NCBI RefSeq assembly: GCF_000003815.2
Contig: NC_049979.1
Span: 5,834,884 to 5,898,883 of the forward strand
Reading direction: 5' to 3'
Source: Branchiostoma floridae
Lineage: Eukaryota; Chordata; Leptocardii; Amphioxiformes; Branchiostomatidae
DNA: 64,000 nt
In this document: in pieces, positions 37,801-42,769 of the stretch
Numbering within the stretch: the stretch's first letter is position 1
How the letters are laid out: every line of letters starts with the position of its first letter
Translations under genes and position numbers: made by a program
The notes under the pieces: generated by a model
Database searches by the model: none
Seen by the model: the letters and a program-made list of their open reading frames with translations, nothing else
What the model was told of the DNA's origin: nothing

Positions 37801-39750
37801 AGGGCTATCAAAGCAGACTTGACGTAAAGGTTTCTTTTCGTCTTTCATGTTAAATTTTACTTTGTTATATGTGTATAAGTCACATAAGCGTTCCTGGTAC
37901 AGACAGCGGCAAGTTATCCTTTGAAAGGTAATAGAAAACTAATACCTCTATCTCCAAGTAATGCCTACAGCTACGTACCGATAGGTAGTAATCAGTAAAT
38001 ACCATTCATGTCATATGTGATGGCTACACAATGTTTCCTATAACTTATAAGTGATGCACACAACACAATAAATATTCAAGGATAGAACAGAATAACCCAG
38101 TAGAGCAAAAAGTCTGAAATGAGCATACATGAAATTTTTGTACAGTTTATAGAAAATAAAAGCTTTGTAATATTTTACTGCCATTGTGTTTTAGTGGTTT
38201 TCTTTTTCCATCAAGCATGTGCAAATTAGACAAAGCAAACAAACATGGTTCTCGCTAATAAAATAAATAAACATAGTTCTCAGTTGAAGAGGTGTTAAGA
38301 GAAGGAGTCAATGTCAACAGCACTTGCCACAAAGTGAATGCACCGAGGTTATAACACCTGCTACATATGTTCATCTTAGTGTCATTCTTTTACCTCCAAT
38401 AACATTTTCTGGCCATTATTGTGTGCCTGGGGTTCTACCCAGTAATAGTGTGAAGAAAGAAGTAGAATTTGCCACTTTTTTTGGTTGACAGCTGTTTAGT
38501 TGAAGCATTTAGGTCACAAGAATAGCGGTACAATACTATAGTAATGGAGATCCTAATAAAACAACAGTGTCTTAGTCAAGCATACAGGTTCAGCGTCTTC
38601 TCCCTTCTTCATAATGCTGAAAATCATGGTTATTATAGCATAACCTCTAAAATTTATGGCTTCAGCTATAGACCAAGCCATGGGTTCTAAACCCACTACA
38701 GTACCAGCCATGTGGCTGTTATTACATGGGTTCTATTTCTAAACCCACTACAGTCCAGACCCAACCATGTGGCTGGCAGGAAATGATGTCATCCAGGTGA
38801 CTGTGAAACCTGAGTGATGTCATCACACCTTCCTGCCCTCACTGGTGCAACAGGCGGGATGGAGATGCATCAAACAAAGCCAGAACATTCCGTTTACAAA
38901 AAAAAACTGACGGCACACAAACACCAAATGTTGAGGATTTAACCTGTCAGAGTGTCTTCAGCATGGGGACTGACCATAAATGGCAACCGTAAACAAATAG
39001 TGCTGATCATGAACACCCCTTCTCCTCATCCCCCCAAATCACCCCCCCCCCCCCCCGCAAACATCACCGCCCGAACCCCCCCTCAGACCTCGTTATGCAT
39101 CGGAAGGAAGTCAGACGCTTGTCGTTCGGACAAGTTCGGCGCTTTTTTCTGCGACTTTTTGACACTTCCGTACGAGTTTGGCGGACAAGATCGGATCATG
39201 TGATAGCGCAGAGGCACGGCTAACCCACAGTCGGGGACACTTTCGTTTTCCCGACATGAATACGATCATGGGCCGTCTGAGCGGGTCTGAGAACGGTACA
39301 GAGGGGTCCGGTGGATTTCTGGCCGACATGCGGCGTGTCTGTGTAGGAACCAGCGGGGAGGGAGGGCCTGGGGCCGCCTGTGCGTCAGGGAAACCCGCTG
39401 GGGGGATCGGAGGGAGATCTCGCTCATGCATGCGAAGAATTCGGCAAATATTTGAACCCTCCCCACTCCGCACGGATCCCCCCTATGCCAGCCCAAAACA
39501 TCGGACCATACGTAACAGCCCGGAGGCCCGCGGGGCCCGGGCCTGGCCCTCGTGCCCGTCCGAGGAGAAAAGTTTCCAGGTTCTATTTGTGGAAAATCGT
39601 CTGCAGAAAAACACAGAATCCGCCATGACAGGCGACAGGCTCACCCACCTTGTACACATCGCCGTATGTTCCGCTGCCGATCCGCTGGATCAACTCGAAA
39701 TCCTCCTGGGGATTCCTCCGCATGATCGTCGCGGTCCTGGGCGTCCCCAT
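1799..39750 (-). CDS. MAP4K3: MAP4K3/5-like Ste20-family protein kinase (GCK), partial at 3' end
   Basis: A serine/threonine kinase of the germinal centre kinase family; vertebrate MAP4K3 and MAP4K5 act in the cytoplasm in JNK and nutrient (mTORC1) signalling. I assembled 31 coding exons (2414 nt, about 804 codons) by GT-AG sites, matching phases and family similarity. Domains in order are a kinase domain (glycine loop GSGTYG, AAIK lysine, DFG, GTPYWMAPE), an acidic and proline-rich linker, and a CNH domain starting at MGACFSKVF. Human MAP4K3 has about 894 residues; the missing parts match one catalytic-loop exon (about 35 codons, probably in the N gap 29913-30012) and about 45 C-terminal residues left of the window. 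Oddities are a one-base frame mismatch between the exons at 25150-25213 and 24407-24488, and junction-derived tandem repeats in many introns. It may be the single pre-duplication orthologue of vertebrate MAP4K3 and MAP4K5. Confidence 0.93.
1960..2328. repeat. Junction-derived repeat plus GTGA-rich DNA after the KIVNL exon
   Basis: Two good copies (from 2131 and 2244) of the last about 37 nt of the adjacent exon with its donor, plus truncated copies, are embedded in GAGTGAGTGAATGA-type simple repeat. Spacing of copies is about 85-113 bp. Confidence 0.85.
2329..2421 (-). CDS. MAP4K3: MAP4K CNH exon ([15 protein letters not shown])
   Basis: The exon codes [20 protein letters not shown] then [11 protein letters not shown], matching IKIVNLQGRLKSSRKLSSELTFDF. 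Donor GTACGTACT, phase 1. Copies of its 3' end with donor are at 2131 and 2244; truncated ones are at about 1969 and 2196. Confidence 0.93.
3303..3771. repeat. Direct repeat of about 78 bp flanking a CAGGGCTCGAAATAC element
   Basis: 3303-3380 and about 3692-3768 are near-identical direct repeats (GGTACCGTCACGACTT...). Between them an element starts CAGGGCTCGAAATACC at 3381 and contains several GTGCAGGTA motifs. The same terminus is seen in the copies at 7074-7353 and ending at 33524. Confidence 0.6.
4449..4893. repeat. (CA)n microsatellite cluster
   Basis: Long interrupted (CA)n with GCTC and GCTCGCTC interruptions, split by a decayed exon copy at 4797-4837. The long open frames in it are repeat artefacts. 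Confidence 0.95.
5012..5080 (-). CDS. MAP4K3: MAP4K CNH exon ([14 protein letters not shown])
   Basis: The exon codes [20 protein letters not shown] then AFD, matching VTHVTQLERDTILVCLD. Donor GTAAGTCAG, phase 1. Two decayed copies of the exon's 3' half with donor lie at 4797-4837 and 4919-4957. Confidence 0.92.
5634..5735. mobile_element. Small foldback (MITE-like) element
   Basis: Inverted arms of about 38 bp: CCTGGGTGCCATCCTACCCA on the left and its imperfect complement TAGGGTGGCACCCAGG on the right. No coding capacity; lies in a MAP4K intron. Confidence 0.6.
6097..6404. mobile_element. MITE family A, copy 1
   Basis: About 308 bp with inverted ends: TAAAGTTAAGGACACAATCC on the left and GGTGGGTTGTGCCCTTAGCT on the right. 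It shares long internal similarity (TGGCACACAAAGTTTTGCCT) with the copy at 43006-43326. Confidence 0.8.
6450..6526 (-). CDS. MAP4K3: MAP4K CNH exon ([15 protein letters not shown])
   Basis: The exon codes [20 protein letters not shown] then TEQGS, matching VRFETVNPNSTSSWFTE. Acceptor CTGCAG, donor GTAAGAGGC, phase 1. Confidence 0.92.
7074..7353. mobile_element. hAT-like MITE with GGGCTCGAAATACC ends
   Basis: The left end reads GGCTCGAAATACCTGCA and the right end TGCAGGTGGTATTTCGAGCC, an inverted repeat. About 280 bp, non-coding. Related ends occur at 3381 and 33511-33524. Confidence 0.7.
7630..8052. repeat. Dispersed repeat with GGTACCGGAA and ACAATGGTCCATTTC motifs
   Basis: Shares CTCAAAACAATGGTCC and the surrounding 'ggtccaggt...gaacctg' text with 34140-34560 and, in reverse orientation, with 41060-41215. 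Non-coding; probably a dispersed non-autonomous element of unknown class. Confidence 0.6.
8507..8604 (-). CDS. MAP4K3: MAP4K CNH exon ([16 protein letters not shown])
   Basis: The exon codes [20 protein letters not shown] then [13 protein letters not shown]. Acceptor TTCCACAG, donor GTGAGTCAG, phase 2. The acceptor with the first exon bases is repeated three times at about 119-bp spacing upstream of the exon. Confidence 0.93.
8605..8945. repeat. Acceptor-derived tandem repeat, about 119 bp unit
   Basis: Three units counting the real junction; each carries the acceptor and first exon bases of the exon at 8507-8604 (starts of GAACTCACAGTGCTGTGGA at 8594, 8712 and 8831). Related CATGG-TAAC text continues to about 9150. 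Confidence 0.88.
9599..9735. repeat. Donor-proximal minisatellite, about 30 bp unit
   Basis: Four to five units of CATGTGCTGGTGTCTGTAAT. They match the intron sequence immediately after the donor of the exon at 9743-9846. Confidence 0.9.
9743..9846 (-). CDS. MAP4K3: MAP4K CNH exon ([12 protein letters not shown])
   Basis: The exon begins [20 protein letters not shown] and ends [11 protein letters not shown], a strong CNH match. Both borders are flanked by tandem repeats: a 15-bp unit beyond the acceptor (9850-9908) and a roughly 30-bp unit beyond the donor (9600-9735). Confidence 0.94.
10095..10153 (-). CDS. MAP4K3: MAP4K CNH exon ([11 protein letters not shown])
   Basis: The exon codes [20 protein letters not shown], matching KFSVSAKIPETKWCQKCCV of the family. 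Acceptor TTTGCAG, donor GTGAGTGGT, phase 1. Confidence 0.92.
10232..10840. repeat. Donor-derived exon-edge array, about 99 bp unit
   Basis: Exon-edge copies start at 10349, 10450, 10545, 10644 and 10743 before the real one at 10841 (spacing 95-101 bp), with a degenerate one near 10232. Each has about 68 nt of the exon, an intact GTAA-type donor and about 30 nt of intron. Confidence 0.93.
10841..10949 (-). CDS. MAP4K3: MAP4K CNH exon ([23 protein letters not shown])
   Basis: The exon begins [20 protein letters not shown] and ends [13 protein letters not shown], matching the AIPAHKLPDRILPRK of MAP4K3. Its last part with the GTAAGCACC donor has been amplified into five clear copies downstream at 10349-10840. 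Confidence 0.94.
12351..12411 (-). CDS. MAP4K3: MAP4K CNH exon ([14 protein letters not shown])
   Basis: The exon codes [20 protein letters not shown], near-identical to the vertebrate proteins. Acceptor TTCACAG, donor GTGAGAGTT, phase 1. Confidence 0.94.
13206..13285 (-). CDS. MAP4K3: MAP4K CNH exon ([17 protein letters not shown])
   Basis: The exon codes [20 protein letters not shown] then HEATMDH, a first blade of the CNH beta-propeller. Donor GTGAGTTCA, phase 0. Confidence 0.93.
13310..13716. mobile_element. MITE family B, copy 1 (TAGCCTGGGTACC ends)
   Basis: Ends TAGCCTGGGTACCACCCGGA and CCGGATGGTATCCAGGC are inverted. Internal sequence (GTTTTGGA-type and CAGGTGCTGATTGGTCCCTA) is shared with 21241-21608. 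Confidence 0.8.
13865..14076. mobile_element. MITE family C, copy 1 (TACTGTAAAT ends)
   Basis: About 212 bp with ends TACTGTAAATGCAG and GTATTTACAGTA. Internally repeats CCGC/CCAC-GAACTTAAA motifs; clearly the same family as 29701-29912. Confidence 0.85.
14180..14264 (-). CDS. MAP4K3: MAP4K exon: start of the CNH domain
   Basis: The exon codes [20 protein letters not shown] then SWVHPQTR, the strongly conserved beginning of the citron homology domain. Donor GTACCAACA, phase 1. Confidence 0.93.
14473..14811. mobile_element. hAT-like MITE with CAGGGCTCTAGCCAG ends
   Basis: A perfect 15-bp inverted repeat CAGGGCTCTAGCCAG / CTGGCTAGAGCCCTG bounds 339 bp. Flanks acaggcgc and actggcgc look like an 8-bp target duplication with one mismatch, as expected for hAT transposons. 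Non-coding inside. Confidence 0.82.
15112..15156 (-). CDS. MAP4K3: MAP4K exon ([10 protein letters not shown])
   Basis: Fifteen codons ([15 protein letters not shown]) matching the conserved [10 protein letters not shown] just before the CNH domain. Acceptor TTTGCAG, donor GTGAGTTTC, phase 0. Confidence 0.9.
15160..15272. repeat. Minisatellite of CACCTGGCAGGTGAG type
   Basis: About three copies of a roughly 28-bp unit (CAGGTAAACTCACCTGGCAG), starting just beyond the acceptor of the exon at 15112-15156. Confidence 0.85.
15683..15866. repeat. AAGGTCAGATGTG minisatellite
   Basis: Roughly ten degenerate units of about 18-20 bp built on AAGGTCAGATGTGAAAGGT. The open frame across it is a repeat artefact. 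Confidence 0.85.
16773..16972. mobile_element. MITE with GCTTAGGTCACATTTCCAAA ends
   Basis: About 200 bp bounded by a 20-bp inverted repeat GCTTAGGTCACATTTCCAAA, extended by GGGCCC-rich sequence on both sides. AT-rich core, non-coding. Confidence 0.85.
17086..17352 (-). CDS. MAP4K3: MAP4K proline-rich and acidic linker exon 2
   Basis: Eighty-nine codons from [10 protein letters not shown] to NRPRPPM, phase 0 on both sides. It holds Pro-rich clusters ([30 protein letters not shown]) mixed with acidic stretches. Known GCK linkers bind SH3 adaptors; that role is inferred here. Donor GTATGAAC is weaker than the others. High GC matches proline coding. Confidence 0.85.
17512..17560 (-). CDS. MAP4K3: MAP4K proline-rich linker exon 1
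   Basis: The exon codes [17 protein letters not shown] between CTTTCAG and GTAGCCCTG; phases fit both neighbours. It begins the proline-rich linker, a likely site for SH3-domain partners. Confidence 0.75.
17731..18021. repeat. Donor-derived repeat, about 95 bp unit
   Basis: ACTCACGACTGGTCTGTCC recurs at 17731, 17825 and 17921 before the true exon edge at 18017-18022, with CTCTAACCT / CTTCAACCTTTAAC filler. Confidence 0.9.
18022..18072 (-). CDS. MAP4K3: MAP4K linker exon ([11 protein letters not shown])
   Basis: The exon codes [18 protein letters not shown] in the frame set by its neighbours, following HRR as in the family's HQRGH. Acceptor TTCCACCAG, donor GTGAGTATT. Its donor edge is copied three times in the intron at 17731, 17825 and 17921. 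Confidence 0.8.
18500..18990. repeat. GGTTCTGAGGGGGTCTTGGT minisatellite
   Basis: About 15 degenerate units of 26-32 bp based on GGTTCTGAGGGGGTCTTGGT. Strongly G-rich on the plus strand with runs of four to seven Gs. Confidence 0.93.
19132..19170 (-). CDS. MAP4K3: MAP4K linker exon ([14 protein letters not shown])
   Basis: The exon codes [14 protein letters not shown], a close match to the [14 protein letters not shown] of vertebrate MAP4K3. Only 39 nt, phase 2 on both sides; acceptor CTGAAG, donor GTAACTCC. Confidence 0.88.
19524..19697. mobile_element. Pogo/Tigger-like MITE
   Basis: Inverted ends CAGTAGAAGCCAGTTAATTG and GCAATTAAACGGCTTCTACTG's mirror bound about 174 bp. The CAGTNGAAGCC-type terminus resembles Tigger elements; the class is inferred. 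Confidence 0.75.
19866..19918 (-). CDS. MAP4K3: MAP4K linker exon
   Basis: Seventeen codons ([17 protein letters not shown]) plus two bases, between CCCCTCAG and GTGAGTAG. The phase fits both neighbours; the sequence is not strongly conserved. Confidence 0.75.
20584..20622 (-). CDS. MAP4K3: Candidate 39-nt MAP4K cassette microexon
   Basis: Thirteen codons ([13 protein letters not shown]) between a strong polypyrimidine tract with CTAG and a near-consensus GTAAGTAAC donor. It is phase 0 on both sides, so it can be included or skipped without changing frame. There is no clear family match. Confidence 0.55.
20875..21105. repeat. Minisatellite of ACCAATCACAACTGGTCTTACATA type
   Basis: About six degenerate units of 35-40 bp built on CCAATCACAACTAGTCTTAC. 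Confidence 0.88.
21241..21608. mobile_element. MITE family B, copy 2
   Basis: Ends TAGCCTGGGTACCATCCGGA and GGATGGTACCCAGGCTA are inverted. Shares internal sequence with 13310-13716 and terminal sequence with 44199-44360. Confidence 0.85.
21709..21767 (-). CDS. MAP4K3: MAP4K linker exon ([11 protein letters not shown])
   Basis: The exon codes [20 protein letters not shown], matching the VKFDPPLRKETEP motif of the family. Acceptor GTTCCAG, donor GTGAGTGGG, phase 0. Confidence 0.88.
21947..23606. mobile_element. Element with 478-bp identical terminal direct repeats
   Basis: 21947-22424 and 23129-23606 appear identical by eye (offset 1182) and bracket about 704 bp without a coding frame. The repeats begin GGGGAGACG and end CGTCACCCC; the outer flanks carry AGTA on both sides, a possible target duplication. 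They lack the TG...CA of ordinary LTRs. It may be a TRIM-like element, a composite of two MITEs, or a segmental duplication. It sits nine bases after the donor of the exon at 23616-23694. Confidence 0.8.
23616..23694 (-). CDS. MAP4K3: MAP4K linker exon (VPQRI)
   Basis: The exon codes [20 protein letters not shown] then TKSEID, matching the VPHRI...EKTRSEI stretch of vertebrate MAP4K3. Acceptor TTGCAG, donor GTAAGTACT, phase 1. A repetitive element begins nine bases after the donor. Confidence 0.85.
23760..24098. repeat. ATGGTTGCTATGGCAATAGTA repeats with an exon-tail copy
   Basis: Several units of TGGTTGCTATGGCAATAGTA surround a copy (23937-24000) of the 3' half of the exon at 24099-24215 including its donor; a more decayed copy is near 23827. 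Confidence 0.88.
24099..24215 (-). CDS. MAP4K3: MAP4K exon: start of the acidic linker
   Basis: Thirty-nine codons beginning [20 protein letters not shown] and ending in an acidic run [10 protein letters not shown]. The final half of this exon plus its GTAACC donor is copied at 23937-24000, separated by 21-bp repeats. Confidence 0.88.
24407..24488 (-). CDS. MAP4K3: MAP4K exon: end of the kinase domain
   Basis: The exon codes [20 protein letters not shown] then TAEKMIQ, the last helices of the kinase domain. Acceptor ATTTCAG, donor GTGAGGAATG, phase 0. Its first base must complete a Trp codon begun in the previous exon, which the assembly does not supply in frame. Confidence 0.9.
25150..25213 (-). 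CDS. MAP4K3: MAP4K exon: PPKLKDK segment, frame mismatch at 3' end
   Basis: The exon codes [20 protein letters not shown] and ends AACCAAATG before GTGAGT. The family reads K-W at this border, which would need the exon one base shorter (one C fewer). As written it ends in phase 0, but the next exon needs phase 2, so the joined frame shifts here. Confidence 0.85.
26504..26583 (-). CDS. MAP4K3: MAP4K exon: kinase C-lobe (subdomain IX)
   Basis: The exon codes [20 protein letters not shown] then FDLHPMR, nearly identical to vertebrate MAP4K3/5. The aspartate of DVWAVG is the conserved subdomain IX residue. Acceptor TTTAG, donor GTAGGTAAC, phase 2. Confidence 0.94.
26880..27560. repeat. Degenerate 60-65 bp minisatellite with CCCTAACCCT motifs
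   Basis: About ten units built on 'cctaaccctgctccagtctatcacaccgtatc...' style text, within the intron between the exons at 26504-26583 and 28340-28391. It contains scattered CCCTAA, but not as a pure array, so it is not telomeric. Confidence 0.88.
28340..28391 (-). CDS. MAP4K3: MAP4K exon: APE motif
   Basis: The exon codes [18 protein letters not shown], completing the activation segment with the APE motif. Donor GTAGGTCAG, phase 0. A 24-bp minisatellite follows the acceptor on the 5' side at about 28415-28525. Confidence 0.93.
28415..28525. repeat. 24-bp minisatellite ACCATGTCAGGTCAAAGGTT
   Basis: Four to five tandem units immediately upstream of the APE-motif exon's acceptor. Confidence 0.92.
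28769..28841 (-). CDS. MAP4K3: MAP4K exon: DFG and activation loop
   Basis: The exon codes [20 protein letters not shown] followed by GTPYW: the DFG metal-binding motif and the activation segment typical of GCK kinases. Acceptor TTGCAG, donor GTACGTGC, phase 2. Confidence 0.94.
29248..29290 (-). CDS. MAP4K3: MAP4K exon: GANILL magnesium-loop segment
   Basis: The exon codes [14 protein letters not shown], directly following the HRDIK of the family, which is missing from the assembly. Acceptor CCAACAG, donor GTAAGCGG, end phase 1. Confidence 0.92.
29701..29912. mobile_element. MITE family C, copy 2, abutting the gap
   Basis: Begins TACTGTAAATTCAGAAACTT and ends ATGTATTACAGTAC at the first N. 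Better preserved than copy 1, with repeated ACCACCGCGAA motifs. Confidence 0.87.
29913..30012. other. Assembly gap of 100 N
   Basis: One hundred unknown bases, the usual size for a gap of unknown length. The MAP4K exon that should carry the catalytic loop (HRDIK, about 104 nt) is not found in the flanking sequence between 29291 and 30129, so it probably lies here. The left edge of the gap abuts the end of a MITE copy, a typical place for an assembly to break. Confidence 0.98.
30130..30194 (-). CDS. MAP4K3: MAP4K exon 4: hinge region
   Basis: The exon codes [20 protein letters not shown] and then YH, the kinase hinge. The acceptor is TTACAG and the donor GTAAGTACA, phase 1. Three partial copies of its 5' part lie upstream in the intron at about 30254-30520. 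Confidence 0.93.
30240..30545. repeat. Tandem copies of the hinge exon's 5' part
   Basis: Partial copies of the exon at 30130-30194 lie at about 30254-30290, 30371-30407 and 30484-30520 (CCACAAAACTTCATACAGAT and onward). Spacing is about 115 bp; each includes roughly 37 nt of exon and the region of the acceptor. Confidence 0.9.
30649..31049. mobile_element. MITE with TATACACCTTTCTCACGCGG ends
   Basis: About 400 bp with inverted ends of at least 35 bp (TATACACCTTTCTCACGCGG on the left, its complement at 31030-31049), extending with mismatches to about 70 bp. AT-rich core. Confidence 0.87.
31137..31268. repeat. 45-bp minisatellite GGGTGCTGACATGACCATAT
   Basis: Three to four tandem units of about 45 bp; no coding meaning. 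Confidence 0.93.
31440..31907. repeat. CACCTGTAAGGTCTCACCTG minisatellite and exon-edge copies
   Basis: Many units of 20-40 bp built on CTGTAAGGTCTCACCTGTAG lead to two copies of the 3' edge of the exon at 31908-31998 (31816-31866 good, 31868-31890 short). The unit itself contains the donor complement CTCACCTG. Confidence 0.9.
31908..31998 (-). CDS. MAP4K3: MAP4K exon 3: alpha-C helix
   Basis: The exon codes [18 protein letters not shown] and continues to NIVAYFGSY; the QQEI glutamate is the alpha-C partner of the catalytic lysine. It ends in phase 2 at GTGAGT. Partial copies of its 3' edge with splice site lie downstream at 31816-31890. Confidence 0.93.
32180..32375. repeat. 21-bp minisatellite TGCTGTGATTTAGTCCCCC
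   Basis: About nine units, some degraded, in the large MAP4K intron between exons 2 and 3. Confidence 0.92.
33225..33524. mobile_element. Element ending GTATTTCGAGCCCTG with TTGGGTGCACC repeats
   Basis: The right end matches the terminus of the elements at 3381 and 7074-7353. Internally it repeats TTGGGTGCACC. The left border is uncertain. Confidence 0.5.
33649..33787. mobile_element. Foldback MITE of about 140 bp
   Basis: Near-complete hairpin: ACTGGGAGATTACTACCT and TTTTGAGTGACATCC on the left pair with GGATGTCACTCAAAA and AGACTAATCTCCCAATC on the right. Confidence 0.85.
34130..34560. repeat. Dispersed repeat related to 7630-8052
   Basis: Shares GTCCAGGTCCAAAGGATCAG, the ACAATGGTCCGTTTCGC segment and the GGTCCACTGATATTTTTCAG end with the copy at 7630. 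Fragments of it recur at 34760-34835. Confidence 0.65.
36220..36425. repeat. 60-bp minisatellite with TGACCTCTGACCTC
   Basis: Three to four units of ACCCTCACCTCAAGGTGACC followed by CTGACCTCATGTCCCCAGGT. Confidence 0.85.
36545..37060. repeat. 45-bp minisatellite CCTTCCTGTACAACCTGCTC
   Basis: About twelve units, some 36 bp, all in frame by chance in two frames (unit a multiple of three), which makes long false open frames of 196 and 217 codons. The array starts just after the donor of exon 2. Confidence 0.95.
37080..37137 (-). CDS. MAP4K3: MAP4K exon 2: ATP-binding lysine
   Basis: The exon codes [19 protein letters not shown], with the beta-3 lysine of the kinase domain in AAIK. It has clear AG and GTGAGT borders and ends in phase 1. 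A 45-bp minisatellite starts directly after its donor. Confidence 0.92.
37165..37390. repeat. 33-bp minisatellite TCTTAACATGGCATCTTAGA
   Basis: About six units in intron 1 close to the exon 2 acceptor. Confidence 0.93.
37391..39060. other. MAP4K intron 1, unique-looking part
   Basis: AT-rich intron sequence without recognisable exon or element. Confidence 0.4.
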
Positions 39751-39920
39751 GGTGTACCTCGGCTACCGTACGCGCTCCGGAAAAGGCATGAAATCCGCGA
39801 CAATTTTGACAACTTTTCACCAAGTCCGAAGTATTTGGGCTGAGTAAAAATCACGGTTTCCGGTCCTGCGCACTGCGCCGCCCCGCGGCATGACGGGTAA
39901 TCTGGGGGGCGGGGCACTTG
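39060..39920 (-). promoter_or_regulatory. CpG-rich region around MAP4K exon 1 with GC box
   Basis: GC-rich, CpG-dense sequence spans exon 1, the start of intron 1 and the presumed 5' UTR and promoter. A GC box (GGGGGGCGGGGC, 39904-39915) lies about 155 bp before the ATG. No TATA box is seen. This fits a housekeeping-type promoter; the start site is not determined. Confidence 0.5.
39649..39750 (-). CDS. MAP4K3: MAP4K exon 1: start and glycine-rich loop
   Basis: The ATG at 39750-39748 opens 34 codons ending in [20 protein letters not shown] and DVYK, the family N-terminus and ATP-binding glycine loop. The donor GTGGGTGAG follows and the exon ends in phase 0. A second in-frame ATG at 39723 would also keep the domain; the first is preferred because it is upstream and open. 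Confidence 0.92.
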
Positions 39921-41059
39921 AAATTCATAACAAATGTGTCAAAATAAATCAAAATTAAGTCATAAATGTGGCCCACGGTGTGTCAATCGGGCAATGTCAA
40001 TGTAAAACAACGCCTGCAATATGTTTAAACCTAAGAAAGACGGTCCAAACGGCGAATAAAGATATCTGATGACATCATAACGTCTCGGTCAGGGCTGTCA
40101 TTGTGACGCAAATAAATCAGGTCCCTTGAAGTTGAACCACACAGAAAATTCGTCTTTTCATCGATTCTGTCCATTTTTTTTCTTTTAACGATTTACTACT
40201 TTCCGTCGATATTTCCTAAATCACATTTCCCAATTCAAAGGCTAGTCTCGCCTGTTTCTTCTCGCTACCCTACAACCCACCGGGTAAATTTGATAGATGA
40301 CATCCTATGGACTAGCCCAAAACTAATGCGGTAGGGCGAAAAAGCGGTATCTAGATCTATAGAGTGACTATCGGACAAAGTTGGTCACTTTTTATGGACC
40401 ATCAAGGCTACTTTCATAACGTTACATGGACAAATTACTGCATAATCGCGTTGGCTGGCAGTCAGTCTGATGACGTTTGTGCACACAGTCTACTAAAAAA
40501 TGATCCTAAAACATCATAGTATCGAAATTTATTTTAGTACCAACCAGTACCCGTTCCCATAGTCAAACAAGGGAGCTGTGTCCCCATTCCCTGACCATGT
40601 GACAAAGTCAGTGTGGCCTCACTGAAAATACTGTGTGGGGTTGCATGTTTGCATTTATTGTGTGCGAGTTTTCTAACCAGTCATTAACATAACTTTTGCA
40701 ACTGAATTACTGCGATAATGAACATGGTTTGTGAAAAAAAAAAAAAAAAATTTTGGCATACAATGAAATATGCGCATTTGTTCTTGACAAAACCAGTTTC
40801 TTTTGTGCATTTTTGTGAAATAGATGTAATATGGCCGATTTTAAGGAAAGTTTTACCCACATTATTAAGTATGAGGAGATCCTGCACATTAATAGAGCTG
40901 CCGATAGGCGTTTACGCGTTTTGAGGCTTACAGGTCTAAAAAAATAACAAGAGCGAAGTAGAGGACTCTGAGTTGGTAGTCATTTCTACCAATTCTCTAT
41001 ATTCAAAGTTGGTCTAAAACAGAAGCAGATAGTGTTGTTAACATGAATATAGGATTTTA

Positions 41060-41215
41060 ATACGCTAGAATCCTCACTTTGTAGCGAAATGGACCACTGT
41101 TTTGAGTGTTGCCCATTCACAAGTTTTCACAGATAATTAGGTCCACGTTCAGAACCTGGACCTGACGTGGACCGTACCTGTACCTGAATTTCCTTTACCG
41201 GTAACGTTACCCACC
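41060..41215. repeat. Dispersed repeat, inverted fragment of the 7630 family
   Basis: Contains GAAATGGACCACTGTTTTGA and 'aggtccacgttcagaacctgg', the reverse of the motifs at 7690-7780. Confidence 0.6.
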
Positions 41216-41399
41216 CTAGAAGTGATACATTTGAGTCATTACTTTAGCTTTCAGTAGCATGGGAGTGTGTGGAAGGGGCGTTTCCGGCAATATATCTCCA
41301 GAGCAAACCGATGATTTTTGGTACATGGATTGGTTGTGGTGGCCTGATGCTCAGGTCTGATTTTGGGCTCCCTGGTGTTTGAACTTGATGACCTCCGTG

Positions 41400-41820
41400 A
41401 GATTTACCTATTATACGTCCATGTGGCCCCGGTATGCCATCCAGGTTTTACATGCCATCAATCACATTAGAACGCATACAAAAGCGTGCGCTAAGAATTA
41501 TTCTTCCCAGCGCTTATACTTGTAATGCTCTATATAGGCTAAATATTTGCACTTTAAAAGCAAGAAGAGAATTTTTATATTTTGCGAAATCCATGTTTAA
41601 TTCACCCACTTTTCGAAGCTGGTTGCCAGCTACACGTAATGAAGTTCACATCAGAGGTTTTAAACGAGGGTTCGAGCTTAGCATGCCTTTTGCCAGATAT
41701 GATAGGTACAAAAACTGTGCTATCCCATACTATTCCACACGCTTAGATACTGATTTATAGTCTGTTTTAATGTCACATTATTACTACATGGTAATGTTGA
41801 TTACTGCTAATGTTAGCCTG
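41400..41820 (+). mobile_element. LINE-type reverse transcriptase C-terminal remnant
   Basis: An open frame at 41434-41760 codes IQKRALRIILPSAYT and a segment ending RYKNCAIPYYSTRL. This is typical of the extreme C-terminus of non-LTR retrotransposon ORF2 proteins, after the polymerase domain. No polymerase motifs precede it, so it is a 5'-truncated copy in intergenic DNA. Confidence 0.75.
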
Positions 41821-41949
41821 GTGTGTATCGATTTTTGAGAAGTATGTTAGGTTATATATATTTAGGTTGTTATTTTAAGACTAAAACTAACTTAATTCTG
41901 CCAGTTTTACAGCAAGGTATGTAACAGGCTGCAATGTTGCTTTGGTAGT

Positions 41950-41967
41950 CCATATATGTATATGTAC

Positions 41968-42064
<97 letters not shown>

Positions 42065-42066
42065 GA
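41950..42066. repeat. (ATGTAT)n microsatellite
   Basis: About 19 hexamer units of TATATG, giving false Tyr/Thr and Tyr/Ile frames on the other strand. Confidence 0.97.
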
Positions 42067-42575
42067 ATAAACCATGAATAAGAAATGGCCAGCAAAAGTA
42101 TATTATGAGCACAAAAATGACGAAAAAAAGTCACAGAAAGCCTGCTATGGAGGCTAGCATTTGTAACGTCCATCATAGTGGAATAATTACTTACATTAAA
42201 TGGTTGCACATGCCTTTCCTATTACTCTATATAATATGACCTGGAAGCACATACCTCTAGCACACTAGGTGGTAAACAAAAATTACTAGATATATTCTAT
42301 ACAAGAAAATGCAACTCTTTGCTTTAAAAAATCATGCAACTACATACAACAGACCCAATCAACTTCCACCACCGTTAAAAAAAATCAAATTACACAATAA
42401 GTCTACAAACACCCAATACATTTCAAGCTGGTCTGAGGTCTACGAACTCTTGTTTTAAAGCATGTGCCCAGAGGTATGTTACCGTTGCGTGAGATGACTA
42501 TTTTGAGCAAACAGAAGAACAGTGAATTTGCAAGGTTCCCCTTCCCCCTTTGCTTGACAGAAACGAGGGGCAATC

Positions 42576-42742
42576 TCCAAGCAGATCTTACGGTGGCATA
42601 AGATAGCATCAAAAGCTGGGGCCGAAGGGTTTAAGCCGGCCACCGATTGGCTGATAATAGCCTTTGAGCGATGATGTTCTGCCGCAGATCTTCGGTGCAT
42701 GGCTGGCTAAACTATCTTATGCCACCGTAAGATCTGCTTGGA
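42576..42742. mobile_element. Foldback MITE TCCAAGCAGATCTTACGGTG
   Basis: Inverted 31-bp ends (TCCAAGCAGATCTTACGGTG continuing GCATAAGATAG) bound 167 bp, 28 bp from the laccase stop codon and so probably within its 3' UTR. A related fragment is near 49021. Confidence 0.88.
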
Positions 42743-42769
42743 TATTAAACGACGGGCACTATCATCCTC

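Noticed and set aside
39178-39843. A 221-codon plus-strand open frame over MAP4K exon 1
   Set aside because: It is antisense to the real first exon in a CpG-rich region where stop codons are rare; no similarity to any family.
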